In this document: one piece after another, positions 25,962-34,213 of the stretch
Layout: each line of letters begins with the position of its first letter
Position numbering within the stretch: the first letter of the stretch is position 1
Source: Alphaproteobacteria bacterium
Lineage (GTDB): Bacteria; Pseudomonadota; Alphaproteobacteria; UBA8366; Aestuariispiraceae
Direction of reading: 5' to 3'
Length of the DNA stretch: 64,000 nt
Assembly (NCBI GenBank): GCA_033344895.1
Contig: JAWPMN010000001.1
Coordinates: 4,534,001 to 4,598,000, forward strand
Position numbers and translations under genes: made by a program
The notes under the pieces: model-generated
Databases searched by the model: none
The model's input: the letters and a program-made list of their open reading frames with translations, nothing else
What the model was told of the DNA's origin: nothing

Positions 25962-26969
25962 GTGCGACAGATTAAGTCCATCCTGCTCGTGGCAGGGTTC
26001 GTACCTCCTGATTTTGAACGCCGCTATTCACCCGAATACCATCCTCCAATCCGCACCGATTCCGTTCACGTAGCCTACCACATTTCACTCTTCCAAGCGC
26101 TGCGGGCGATCTGCCCGAACGTGATTGTGGCTAGAAGCCCCAAAGACGTGCTGACTCTGGGAAAGCAATGCGATTATGCCGTTTCCGTGTACTCGAGCGA
26201 CAGTCTTTCGAGCGAAGAATCGGTTGTCGCGGCACATTGCGAAGCGATCGGCTTGCCCATGCTGTGCGGTGACGCACTGACATTGGCGCTAGTGGAAGAC
26301 AAGCATGCGTGCAAATTGAAAGCATTGAAGCGTGGCATTCCTACGGCCACTTGGATTTCCGTCAGCCCGGCCGATGCCAACGTCGACTGGAGCCCCGTTC
26401 GGTTCCCCTGTGTGGTCAAGCCGCGTTTCGGCATGAGTTCCGAGTTCATCAATGAGGAAGCCGTATCAAAAGACCGTGTTACTGCGGAACGTCGCTTGAA
26501 GAGATTGTTGCACGAGGGTCAGCACGCTTTGGTGGAGGCGTTCGTGCCCGGGTTTGATGTTACCATCGCGTGTGTGGGCGATGGCATGCAGAATGCCCAA
26601 GTCGGTTGGCCCCTAAAGGTAACTTCCGACGCACCGGGAAACATTCAGACTCGGGCGCAAAAAATGGAGGGTGGGAAAGGGAGGACGAGAGAGCGCCTGG
26701 ACGCCCCACACTTGGCAAAACGCCTGAACGCCTATTGCAAAGAACTATACAAAGAATTCTACCCTTTGGATTTTTTCCGCGCGGACTTCCGTTACAATCC
26801 AGCGGATGACACCGTCGCGTTTCTCGAATTGAACAAGCCTGCAATAAATCCTGGCAGCAACTTCGTATTGTCGTGCAGCAGGGACGAATCCTTTTACGTC
26901 GCTCTTGTTGCAGACCTTGTAAAGCGCGGCGCCGCGCGCCATGGAATGACACTTTCCGATCCGGCCTGA
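25962..26969 (+). CDS. ATP-grasp domain protein, D-Ala-D-Ala ligase-like
   Basis: About 335 residues. The order fits the D-alanine-D-alanine ligase superfamily: an N-terminal Rossmann-like lobe (SILLVAGFVPPDFERRYSPE), the nucleotide lobe with VEDKHACKLKALKRGIPTATW and FPCVVKPRFGMSS (ATP-binding Lys), ALVEAFVPGFDVTIACVGDG, and the metal site DFFRADFRYNPADDTVAFLELNKPAINPGSNF. Such enzymes join a carboxylate to an amine using ATP; the substrate is unknown. The GTG at 25962 is a best guess, as the frame is open to 25812. Base composition is lower in GC (27 of 60 in 26701-26760) than neighbours, with no partner genes, so transfer is likely. Confidence 0.72.
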   Translation: MRQIKSILLVAGFVPPDFERRYSPEYHPPIRTDSVHVAYHISLFQALRAICPNVIVARSPKDVLTLGKQCDYAVSVYSSDSLSSEESVVAAHCEAIGLPMLCGDALTLALVEDKHACKLKALKRGIPTATWISVSPADANVDWSPVRFPCVVKPRFGMSSEFINEEAVSKDRVTAERRLKRLLHEGQHALVEAFVPGFDVTIACVGDGMQNAQVGWPLKVTSDAPGNIQTRAQKMEGGKGRTRERLDAPHLAKRLNAYCKELYKEFYPLDFFRADFRYNPADDTVAFLELNKPAINPGSNFVLSCSRDESFYVALVADLVKRGAARHGMTLSDPA

Positions 26970-27204
26970 CCTTACTCCGTTCTGAAAACTCTCCAAACGG
27001 CGTCGGTCGGTATGAAATTCCTTTGCGATCCAAACATTGTATAGATGACGCTATAAGCTTGGGCGTATTCAGTCGGAACAACGCTGCTTTTTTGACTTGC
27101 ACGACTGAAGGCTGCGAAGCTTTCACCCACGCCGTTTTTCTTCTTGCGCCCTCCCTGCCGCCCGGCACCATGTCCCGGCATTACCGGCATGAAGGAACGA
27201 GACC

Positions 27205-27759
27205 ATGGATCGAGACCGGACGATCTTCTGGAAGCGCCTGGACGTTGACGGATCGGAAGCCTGCGGCATTCGTCGCCGCGCGGATGGCGGCTGGGCCGTC
27301 GACGGCACGGCTAATTTCGTCGAAGAGAGCGAAGTCGCGTCCCTTGCCTACACGATCCGTTGCGCCCCCGACTGGACCAGCGAACAGGCACAGGTCACCG
27401 GCTGGCATGGATCGCGGGATGTCGACATCGCCCTGTCCAGGGAAGGGGATGGTGGCTGGAGCCTGAACGGCGCACGGTTGGACGGCGTAGCCGGTGCCCG
27501 TGACGTCGACCTCGGCTTCACCCCCGCCACCAACACGCTCGCCATCCGCCGCCTCCGCCTTGCCGTCGGCGCACGGGCAGAGGTCACGGCCCTATGGCTC
27601 GACACGCAGGACTGGCAGGTGAAACCGCTGGTGCAGAGCTACGAACGACTTCAAGAGCGCGTTTATCGATACACGTCACCGGGATACCGGTTCGACCTGC
27701 AGGTCGACGATTTCGGACTGGTGATCGACTATCCCGGACTTTGGGGTGCGAGAACCTGA
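27205..27759 (+). CDS. Putative glycolipid-binding domain protein
   Basis: 184 residues, cytoplasmic. The sequence TIFWKRLDVDGSEACGIRRRADGGWAVDGTANF ... LAYTIRCAPDWTSEQAQVTGW ... GARDVDLGFTPATNTLAIRRLRL ... YRYTSPGYRFDLQVDDFGLVIDYPGLW runs the length of the putative glycolipid-binding family (PF06475), whose biochemical role is not defined. AAGGAACGAG precedes the ATG. GC content returns to the window's norm here, marking the right end of the lower-GC patch. Confidence 0.82.
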   Translation: MDRDRTIFWKRLDVDGSEACGIRRRADGGWAVDGTANFVEESEVASLAYTIRCAPDWTSEQAQVTGWHGSRDVDIALSREGDGGWSLNGARLDGVAGARDVDLGFTPATNTLAIRRLRLAVGARAEVTALWLDTQDWQVKPLVQSYERLQERVYRYTSPGYRFDLQVDDFGLVIDYPGLWGART

Positions 27760-27805
27760 TCCCCGGCAGCCGAAGGCGGACCATCCCGTCTCCCGCCAAA
27801 CGCCA

Positions 27806-28159
27806 TCAGACATCGGAGATCTTATCGAAACCGCCGAAGATCAGTCGCTTGCCGTCGAAGGGCATCGGATTCGTTGCCGGGTCCATGCGAGAGTCCTGCA
27901 TCAGTTTCTCAAAGCCGGCGTTTCGGGTTTCCTTGTCCGGCCATTCGACCCATCCCAAGGCGACGCTTTCATCCGCGCCGCATTTGACCGCCATCGGAAA
28001 GGACGTGACCTCCCCGTCCGGGACATCTTCCGCCCAGCAATCCACCACCCGCAACGCGCCGCAATCCTTGAACACCTCCGCCGCCACCCGGGCGTGATTC
28101 AGAAACGCTTCGCGCTGATCCTTCGGCACCGCCGCAACGAAACAGTCAATATAGGCCAT
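27806..28159 (-). CDS. DUF1428 domain-containing protein
   Basis: 117 residues; MAYIDCFVAAVPKDQREAF at the start, CWAEDVPDGEVTSFPMAVKCGADESVALGWVEWPDKETR in the middle and FDGKRLIFGGFDKI at the end are the DUF1428 (YbaA-like, dimeric alpha-beta barrel) signature. No catalytic role is established for the family. Single gene, convergent with the glycolipid-binding gene. Confidence 0.9.
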   Translation of the reverse strand: MAYIDCFVAAVPKDQREAFLNHARVAAEVFKDCGALRVVDCWAEDVPDGEVTSFPMAVKCGADESVALGWVEWPDKETRNAGFEKLMQDSRMDPATNPMPFDGKRLIFGGFDKISDV

Positions 28160-28371
28160 CGTCTTTCCCCAAGAATTTTAACGCACTGGACACTACCACG
28201 TATCCGTGTCCGTTCAACGACGGTCGCGGTAAGCTCCTACCACCTGAAATGGGGCCAGTTCGGGACGGGTCTTGTCTGGCGGCTTCCAGTACAGGGACAT
28301 GCGCCCGGAATTGTGCGGTCCCCTAAACTGTAGCCCAGCTGGCATTCGGTGCGGCTTCCGGCGCAACCGCC

Positions 28372-29097
28372 CTAGATCAGCCCCACCATCTGGCGCCCGG
28401 TGTCCCGGAAGTGCTGCTCCAGCAGCTCGATGGCGGTGTTCGCGTCGCGCGCCAGGATGGCGTCGACCAGGGCCTTGTGTTCGGCGTCGGCGTTGCGTTC
28501 GCCGGTGGTCACCGCCCGGGTCAGAGCGGTGACGCGGTAGCGTTCGGTTTCCATGTAGAGCGTATCGGCCATCTGCAGCAGGCGGGGCGAGCCACAGGCA
28601 GCGATCAGGGCGCGGTGGAAACGGCGGTGACGGGATTCCAGCTCGATCAGCGCCTGATCCAGCGCCTCGCCGGGCAAGTCCGACGCGATCCGGCCGGTTT
28701 GTCGGGAAAGCTGATGGGCGGCGGCAAGAATCTCCGCCTCCCAGGCATCGTCACCGCGCTGGATCGCCCGGCGCAGGGCCTCGGTCTCAATGACGATGCG
28801 CGACTCGATGGCGTCTTTCATTTCCTCCGGCGACAGCGGGGCGACGATGAAGCCGCGCAGCGACAGGGCCTGGACGAGGCGTTCCCCCTGAAGGCGGTTC
28901 AACGCCTCCCGCAGGGGCGAAAAGCCGGCGCCGTAACGGGCCTTCAACTGTTCCAGACGCAACGGCAGGCCGGGCGCCAGCGCCCCGCGCACGATGTCCC
29001 AGCGCATCCGCTCATACACACTTTCAGCCAGCGTCACCTTGCCAGGCGCGTCATTGGCCGCGGCGGGGGCGTAAGGGGAGGTCAGGGGCTGGGTCAC
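28372..29097 (-). CDS. GntR family transcriptional regulator with FCD domain
   Basis: 241-residue DNA-binding regulator. An N-terminal winged helix (ESVYERMRWDIVRGALAPGLPLRLEQLKARYGAGFSPLREALNRLQGERLV) is followed by an all-helical FCD ligand domain (ESRIVIETEALRRAIQRGDD ... HRRFHRALIAACGSPRLL ... EHKALVDAILARDANTAIELLEQHF) that usually binds a metal and an organic acid. The GTG at 29097 has AAAGGA about 9 bases upstream. Divergent from the gentisate-type dioxygenase, with a palindrome between them at 29219-29240; it most likely controls that gene set. Confidence 0.9.
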   Translation of the reverse strand: MTQPLTSPYAPAAANDAPGKVTLAESVYERMRWDIVRGALAPGLPLRLEQLKARYGAGFSPLREALNRLQGERLVQALSLRGFIVAPLSPEEMKDAIESRIVIETEALRRAIQRGDDAWEAEILAAAHQLSRQTGRIASDLPGEALDQALIELESRHRRFHRALIAACGSPRLLQMADTLYMETERYRVTALTRAVTTGERNADAEHKALVDAILARDANTAIELLEQHFRDTGRQMVGLI

Positions 29098-29118
29098 TGG
29101 ATGTATCCTTTAATACGC

Positions 29119-29195
29119 GTTCCTGCGAAAGCAGGAGCCTTCGCCGATCCGGCAACGCGCACGGTCAAAGAAGACTCCTGCTTTCGCAGGAGCAC
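29119..29195. repeat. Paired palindromic repeat, copy 1
   Basis: Contains TCCTGC-GAAA-GCAGGA (29121-29136) and, in opposite orientation, CTCCTGC-TTTC-GCAGGAG (29175-29192). The two units mirror each other around 38 bases, as in bacterial interspersed mosaic elements. Related pairs lie at 30477 and 31533. Confidence 0.85.
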
Positions 29196-29218
29196 GATAG
29201 GAGCTATTTCGTAAATGC

Positions 29219-29240
29219 ACAAGATTTTCGAAAATCCTGT
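29219..29240. promoter_or_regulatory. Palindromic operator candidate for the GntR regulator
   Basis: A 14-bp perfect palindrome GATTTTCGAAAATC (29223-29236) extends on each side, after one mismatch, with ACA/TGT to 22 bp. It lies in the divergent region between the GntR gene and the dioxygenase gene, about 85 bases before the latter's ATG. Confidence 0.55.
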
Positions 29241-29324
29241 TTACAAGCCGGCCCCCCGGAGTCAGTCTTTCGACAACGATCCGGGACAAACGGGCCGGCG
29301 AAACGCATACCGGGAGTGCAGACC

Positions 29325-30464
29325 ATGACCTCAAGCCGTCAGAACCATCGCGAGGACGTCGCCGGACGCGCCAATGTCGAGGATACTCCGGAGCTGGACG
29401 CCTATTACGACGAGTTGGAAACCTTCAGCGCGGGCGCCCTGTGGACCGTCGCCAACAAGATCGAGCCCTGGGAGCCGAAATCGGATTCCCTGCCGATGAT
29501 CTGGCGCTACAACGACCTTCGGGAGCATGTGCTGCGTTCGGTCGATCTGGTATCGCCGGAAAAGGCAGGCCGCCGGGTGATCTATCTCGAAAACCCGGGC
29601 CGCAAGGAAGTGGCCGCGGCGGTGGGCTGGCTTTATTCCGGACTGCAGGTCATGCATCCGGGGGAGCGCGCGTCGGCACACCGGCATTCCGCCTCTGCCC
29701 TGCGCTTCATCATGGAAGGCTCCGGCGCCTATACCATCGTCGACGGACACAAGATGACGCTGAAGCGCAACGACTTCGTGCTGACGCCGAACGGCACCTG
29801 GCACGAACACGCGGTGTCCGAGGACGGGACCCCCTGCATCTGGCAGGACGGCCTGGATATCCCGCTGGTCAACTGCCTGGAGGCGAATTTCTACGAGGTT
29901 CATCCCGACCTGCAGCAAGCGACGGCCTACCCGGTCGATGACATGACCAAGGCCTGGGGCAATCCCGGCCTGACGCCCTACAGCCTGACCGCAACCGGCG
30001 GCGACTGGCAGAAGGGCTATTCTCCGATGTTCAAATACGAATGGGAGCCGACCTATGAGGCGCTGTCGCGGCTGGCGGAAAGCAGCGATGGTTCGCCCTT
30101 CGACGGGGTGATGATGAATTACGTGAACCCGGTGACCGGCGGCCCGGTGATGCAGACCATCGGTGCCAGCATGCAGATGCTGCGCCCCGGCGAAAGAACC
30201 CGCGCCCACCGTCACACCGGCAGCTACCTTTATCAATGCGCCAAGGGCTCCGGGCATTCGATCATCAACGGACAGCGCTTCGACTGGTCCGAGCGGGACA
30301 TTTTCTGCGTCCCGTCCTGGGCCTGGCACGAACATGCCAATGCGTCGGACAGTGAAGACGCCTGCCTGTTCTGCTTCAACGACCTGCCGGTCATGAAGGC
30401 GCTGGGCCTCTATCGCGAGGAAGCCTTCGGCGACAATGGCGGGCACCAGCCGCTGCCCGAATAG
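29325..30464 (+). CDS. Gentisate 1,2-dioxygenase-like bicupin
   Basis: Probable ring-cleaving dioxygenase that converts gentisate (or a salicylate-type analogue) to maleylpyruvate using Fe(II) and O2. 379 residues with two cupin barrels: HPGERASAHRHSASALRFIMEGSGAYTIVDG (with the His-His iron ligands HRH) in the first and RPGERTRAHRHTGSYLYQCAKGSGHSIING in the second. The ATG at 29325 follows GGGAG by 8 bases; a GTG at 29316 overlaps that site and is rejected. Followed by an FAH-family hydrolase and a flavin reductase in the same direction, consistent with a gentisate route, though the maleylpyruvate isomerase is not in the window. Confidence 0.87.
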   Translation: MTSSRQNHREDVAGRANVEDTPELDAYYDELETFSAGALWTVANKIEPWEPKSDSLPMIWRYNDLREHVLRSVDLVSPEKAGRRVIYLENPGRKEVAAAVGWLYSGLQVMHPGERASAHRHSASALRFIMEGSGAYTIVDGHKMTLKRNDFVLTPNGTWHEHAVSEDGTPCIWQDGLDIPLVNCLEANFYEVHPDLQQATAYPVDDMTKAWGNPGLTPYSLTATGGDWQKGYSPMFKYEWEPTYEALSRLAESSDGSPFDGVMMNYVNPVTGGPVMQTIGASMQMLRPGERTRAHRHTGSYLYQCAKGSGHSIINGQRFDWSERDIFCVPSWAWHEHANASDSEDACLFCFNDLPVMKALGLYREEAFGDNGGHQPLPE

Positions 30465-30476
30465 ACACCGCAACCG

Positions 30477-30553
30477 CGCCCCTGCGAAAGCGGGAGCCTA
30501 CATGAACCACCACCGGGCCGACGTCATAGAAGGTTCCTGTTTTCGCAGGAACA
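30477..30553. repeat. Paired palindromic repeat, copy 2
   Basis: Begins with CCCTGC-GAAA-GCGGGA (30480-30495) and ends with GTTCCTGTTTTCGCAGGAAC (30533-30552), the latter inverted relative to the former. Same layout as copy 1, with a few base changes. Confidence 0.83.
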
Positions 30554-30595
30554 CGGCAGGTAGGGAACATCGAATATCAAAAAGGACCAAACCGC

Positions 30596-31510
30596 ATGAA
30601 ACTCGTGACCTTCCGCTCCACCATCGAAGCCCCTGCCCGCCTGGGCGCGATTGAGGAGGACAATGTCATCGATATCGGTTTCCTGGGTGAGGCAACCGGC
30701 GAGGTGTTTCCGGAAACCATGCTGGAACTGATCGATCTGGGACCGGCCGCGCTGAGCCGAATCGGTCAGGTCCTGGACGTGACGCGCAACAAATGGCCGC
30801 TGGGCGCCGCCTTGCCGGTGGAGGATGTCAGCCTCTGCGCACCGATCCCGCGGCCGCGCAAGAACATCTTCGGCATCGGCCTGAACTACCTGGAACATGT
30901 CGAAGAGACCAAGAAGCCGCTGGACGGCCCGAAGGACCTGCCGGAAAAGCCGGTGATTTTCTCCAAGCCGCCGACCGCCGTGATCGGCCCGGGCCAGGCG
31001 ATCGAGCACAATGCCGCGATCACGCAGCAGCTGGACTGGGAGGTCGAACTGGCCGTCATCATCGGCCGGACGGCGCGCAAGGTTTCGGAAGAGGACGCGA
31101 TGCGTCATGTCTTCGGCTACAGCGTGATGATCGACATCTCCGCCCGCGACAACCGCCGCGCCGGTCAGTGGATCTATTCCAAGGGCATGGACACCTATGC
31201 GCCGTTCGGTCCCTGCATCGTGACACCGGACGAAGTCGCCGATCCGCAGAACCTGAACCTGTGGCTGACGGTCAACGGTGTCGAGAAGCAGAACTCCAAC
31301 ACCAAGCACATGCTGTTCAAGATCCCGACTCTGATTTCGGACATCTCCCAGGGCATCACGCTGGAACCGGGCGACATCATCGCCACCGGCACGCCGGAAG
31401 GCGTCGGCGCCGGTCGCACGCCGCAGGAATGGCTGTGGCCCGGTGACGTGGTCGAAGCCCATGTCGAGGGCATCGGCACCATCCGTCATCCGGTCGTGAA
31501 GATCGGCTGA
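30596..31510 (+). CDS. Fumarylacetoacetate hydrolase family protein
   Basis: 304 residues. The FAH C-terminal catalytic fold is clear: IPRPRKNIFGIGLNYLEHVEE, PVIFSKPPTAVIGPGQAIEH, LDWEVELAVIIGRTARKVSEEDAM (acidic metal ligands), and the late segment ISQGITLEPGDIIATGTPEGVGAGR. Family members cleave C-C bonds in acylpyruvates such as fumarylpyruvate, or isomerise/decarboxylate homoprotocatechuate products. Placement after a gentisate-type dioxygenase suggests fumarylpyruvate or maleylpyruvate hydrolysis. A 104-base gap with a palindromic repeat pair separates it from the next gene. Confidence 0.9.
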   Translation: MKLVTFRSTIEAPARLGAIEEDNVIDIGFLGEATGEVFPETMLELIDLGPAALSRIGQVLDVTRNKWPLGAALPVEDVSLCAPIPRPRKNIFGIGLNYLEHVEETKKPLDGPKDLPEKPVIFSKPPTAVIGPGQAIEHNAAITQQLDWEVELAVIIGRTARKVSEEDAMRHVFGYSVMIDISARDNRRAGQWIYSKGMDTYAPFGPCIVTPDEVADPQNLNLWLTVNGVEKQNSNTKHMLFKIPTLISDISQGITLEPGDIIATGTPEGVGAGRTPQEWLWPGDVVEAHVEGIGTIRHPVVKIG

Positions 31511-31532
31511 CAACGACACGACACCTATGAAG

Positions 31533-31590
31533 GTTCCTGCTTCCGCAGGAACACGCCCTACCCCGTGCTCCTGCGAAAGCAGGAGCCTTC
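31533..31590. repeat. Paired palindromic repeat, copy 3
   Basis: GTTCCTGC-TTCC-GCAGGAAC (31533-31552) and GCTCCTGC-GAAA-GCAGGAGC (31567-31586). The order of the two unit types is reversed relative to copies 1 and 2 and the gap between them is shorter. Confidence 0.85.
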
Positions 31591-31614
31591 GCGGGACCAG
31601 CGGAGAGCCTGACA

Positions 31615-32247
31615 ATGCAGTTCGACCTGAGCCAGATTCCGAGTCAGATCGCCTACAAGCTGATGACTTCGACCGTGACGCCGCGGCCCATCGCCTGGGT
31701 TACCAGCATGTCCGAAGCAGGTGTCGTCAACGCGGCACCCTACAGCTTCTTCAACGTGATGGGCAGCGAGCCGCCGACAGTCGTCATCGGTTTGTTGAAG
31801 GACCCGAAAAAGGGATTCAAGGACACGGCGGAAAACATTCTGACCACGGGCGAATTCGTCATCAATCTGGTCACGGAGAACGTGGCCGAGAAGATGAACG
31901 TCACCTCCATCGACGCCCCGCGCGACGTCGATGAACTGTCCTGCGCCGGGCTGACGGAGCGGCCGTCGCAATTCGTGAAACCGCCGCAGATTGCGGAATC
32001 CCCGGTATCCTTCGAATGCGTCAACCATGCCTCCATAGTCACCGGACCGCGCCAGACCCTGGTCGTCGGCCGGGTTCTGGGCATCCGCATCGACGACGAA
32101 TATGTCATGGATGCGGAAAAGGGGTATGTCGACACGCCCAGCATCCACACGATCGGACGCATGCATGGCAGCGGCTGGTATACCCGCACGGGCGATACCT
32201 TCCAGCTCGACCGGCCAACCTGGGCGGACTGGCCGAAAAAGGACTGA
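31615..32247 (+). CDS. Flavin reductase family protein (FMN-binding)
   Basis: 210 residues. Flavin_Reduct domain: IAYKLMTSTVTPRPIAWVTSMSEAGVVNAAPYSFFNVMGSEPPTVVIGL near the start and ITTGEFVINLVTENVAEKMN with VGRVLGIRIDDEYV later. Such proteins supply reduced flavin to a monooxygenase or act as FMN-dependent reductases on small substrates. Within this block it may serve an upstream aromatic hydroxylation step, but no partner oxygenase is adjacent. Last gene of the gentisate-like run. Confidence 0.86.
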   Translation: MQFDLSQIPSQIAYKLMTSTVTPRPIAWVTSMSEAGVVNAAPYSFFNVMGSEPPTVVIGLLKDPKKGFKDTAENILTTGEFVINLVTENVAEKMNVTSIDAPRDVDELSCAGLTERPSQFVKPPQIAESPVSFECVNHASIVTGPRQTLVVGRVLGIRIDDEYVMDAEKGYVDTPSIHTIGRMHGSGWYTRTGDTFQLDRPTWADWPKKD

Positions 32248-32321
32248 TTGCCGCAGCCCTCGACACTCCCCGGCGGGACTTGTATCGTCCGATCAAGGCA
32301 TTGACGGGGGATATCACTGTA

Positions 32322-32762
32322 ATGCGTAACGAGGCGGCGCCTCTCAAACTTCGGGCCTTCGACCTGGAGGACCTGTCGGTTCTGTCCAGTATGGTGCAGG
32401 ACGCCCTGGCTCCTGCCGGGGACATGATCTACCTGGCGGACGAACAGCGTTTCCTGATCGCGCTGAACCGCTTCCGCTGGGAGGTTGCGGGTGACTTCCC
32501 CCCCTACAGCCGGACGCATTCCGGCCTGCGTTTCGACTTCGTGACCAAGGTCGAGCGCCGCAACATGCCGAAGGACGGTCGCGACCGCATGCTGTCGCTG
32601 CTGTCAATTGCCTATCACGACGACACTGTGATGCTGACCTTCTCCGGCGACGCGGCCCTGCGGCTGACTGTCGGGAAGCTGGCAGTCGGCCTGGAGGATC
32701 TTGGCGAGCCCTGGCCGACGCAGTGGCGGCCGGAACACCGGCCGAACGACGCCGAAGACTGA
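32322..32762 (+). CDS. DUF2948 family protein
   Basis: 146 residues: APLKLRAFDLEDLSVLSSMVQDAL at the N-terminus, LNRFRWEV in the middle and SLLSIAYHDDTVMLTFSGDAALRLTV near the end mark DUF2948, an alphaproteobacterial family of unknown function. ATG 32322 has GGGGGA about 10 bases upstream; the frame is open earlier inside the flavin reductase gene. In many alphaproteobacteria this gene sits next to murA; here murA is 10 kb away at 42264. Confidence 0.88.
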   Translation: MRNEAAPLKLRAFDLEDLSVLSSMVQDALAPAGDMIYLADEQRFLIALNRFRWEVAGDFPPYSRTHSGLRFDFVTKVERRNMPKDGRDRMLSLLSIAYHDDTVMLTFSGDAALRLTVGKLAVGLEDLGEPWPTQWRPEHRPNDAED

Positions 32763-32823
32763 TTCCGGACAGCATCACTTTCGGTGCGCGCGGAACCGCG
32801 CCCTGATTTCGCACGAATCAACG

Positions 32824-32864
32824 TGATACAAAATAATTGAAGTTATCGTCAAAAAGTGTATCAT
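32824..32864 (+). promoter_or_regulatory. paa promoter with PaaX-like operator
   Basis: Inverted half-sites TGATACA (32824-32830) and TGTATCA (32857-32863) are separated by 26 bases. Between and overlapping them is a sigma-70 promoter, TTGAAG (32837-32842), 16 bases, TATCAT (32859-32864), so the right half-site covers the -10. The design resembles the TGATTC-N26/27-GAATCA operators described for E. coli PaaX. It is 57 bases upstream of paaA. Confidence 0.65.
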
Positions 32865-32920
32865 AAAGGCGATGAGACACTCGAGCCCGTTCTGCGGGCT
32901 GCCGTGGCAGGGATGGAAGC

Positions 32921-33904
32921 ATGAACGAACTTCGCGACAAGAAGGGTTACGAGAACTGGGACGAAGCCGGGGTAGCCCGCTTCGAGGCCCTGCTGGAGGC
33001 CGAGGAAAAGGTCGAGCCCCGCGACTGGATGCCGGACGGCTATCGCAAGCTTCTGGTCCGCCAGATTTCGCAGCACGCCCATTCCGAGGTGGTCGGCATG
33101 TTGCCGGAAGGGAACTGGCTGACCCGGGCGCCGACCCTGAAACGCAAGGCCGTCCTGCTGGCCAAGATCCAGGATGAGGCCGGCCACGCGCTCTATCTCT
33201 ACAGCGCCTGCGAGACGCTTGGGACGACGCGTGACGAGACGATTGAGGCGCTGCATGACGGACGCGCCAAGTATTCCTCGATCTTCAACTACCCGACCCT
33301 GACCTGGGCCGATATCGGCGCCATCGGCTGGCTGGTCGACGGAGCCGCCATCGTGAACCAGGTGATGCTGTGCCGTTGCTCCTACGGCCCCTATGCCCGC
33401 GCGATGGAGCGCATCTGCAAGGAAGAGAGCTTCCACCAGCGCCAGGGCTACGAGATCGTCACCAAACTGGCCCAGGGTACCGAAACCCAGAAGAAAATGG
33501 CGCAGGAGGCCCTTAACCGCTGGTGGTGGCCGTCCCTGATGATGTTCGGCCCGCATGACAGTGAGTCGACCCACGGCAACCAATCCACCGAATGGAAGAT
33601 CAAGCGACGGTCCAATGACGACCTGCGCCAGCATTTCGTCGACATGACCGTGCCGCAGGCGGAGATCCTGGGGCTGACCATCCCGGACCCGGATCTGAAA
33701 TGGAACGAGGACCGCGGCCATTACGATTTCGGACCGATCGACTGGGACGAATTCAAACGCATTCTGAAGGGCGGCGGCCCCGTCGGCCGCGAACGCCTGA
33801 AAGCCCGCCGCAAGGCCTGGGAGGATGGCGCCTGGGTGCGTGAAGCCGCCCTGGCCCATGCCGAGAAACGCCGCGCGCGCCGTCAGGCCGCCGCCGCCGA
33901 GTAA
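32921..33904 (+). CDS. paaA: 1,2-phenylacetyl-CoA epoxidase, catalytic subunit PaaA
   Basis: Di-iron oxygenase subunit that epoxidises the ring of phenylacetyl-CoA. 327 residues with the carboxylate/histidine iron motifs [18 protein letters not shown] and [14 protein letters not shown], and the PaaA-specific [32 protein letters not shown]. First of five genes packed head to tail (paaABCDE) under the promoter at 32837-32864. Confidence 0.97.
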   Translation: MNELRDKKGYENWDEAGVARFEALLEAEEKVEPRDWMPDGYRKLLVRQISQHAHSEVVGMLPEGNWLTRAPTLKRKAVLLAKIQDEAGHALYLYSACETLGTTRDETIEALHDGRAKYSSIFNYPTLTWADIGAIGWLVDGAAIVNQVMLCRCSYGPYARAMERICKEESFHQRQGYEIVTKLAQGTETQKKMAQEALNRWWWPSLMMFGPHDSESTHGNQSTEWKIKRRSNDDLRQHFVDMTVPQAEILGLTIPDPDLKWNEDRGHYDFGPIDWDEFKRILKGGGPVGRERLKARRKAWEDGAWVREAALAHAEKRRARRQAAAAE

Positions 33905-33916
33905 GGAGACATCGCC

Positions 33917-34210
33917 ATGCCCGCTTCCTCCCGCGAATGGCCGCTTTGGGAAATCTTCGTGCGCAGCCGCCAGGGCCTAAGTCACAAGCATGTCGGCTCG
34001 CTGCGCGCGGTCGACGCCGAGATGGCGATTCAGAACGCCCGTGACGTCTACACTCGCCGCCGTGAAGGCGAGAGCATCTGGGTCGTCGAGGCCGCCCATA
34101 TCCATGCCTCGCAGCCTGAATCGCGCGGCCCCTTCTTTGATCCCGCCGATGACAAGGTCTACCGCCATCCGACCTTCTACGAAGTGCCGGACGGCGTGGA
34201 GAACATGTAA
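33917..34210 (+). CDS. paaB: 1,2-phenylacetyl-CoA epoxidase subunit PaaB
   Basis: 97-residue small subunit of the epoxidase. WPLWEIFVRSRQGLSHKHVGSLRAVDAEMAIQNARDVYTRRREG is the invariant PaaB core, and the C-terminal DKVYRHPTFYEVPDGVENM is also typical. It lies 12 bases after paaA and 3 bases before paaC, consistent with stoichiometric co-translation. Confidence 0.97.
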   Translation: MPASSREWPLWEIFVRSRQGLSHKHVGSLRAVDAEMAIQNARDVYTRRREGESIWVVEAAHIHASQPESRGPFFDPADDKVYRHPTFYEVPDGVENM

Positions 34211-34213
34211 GCC

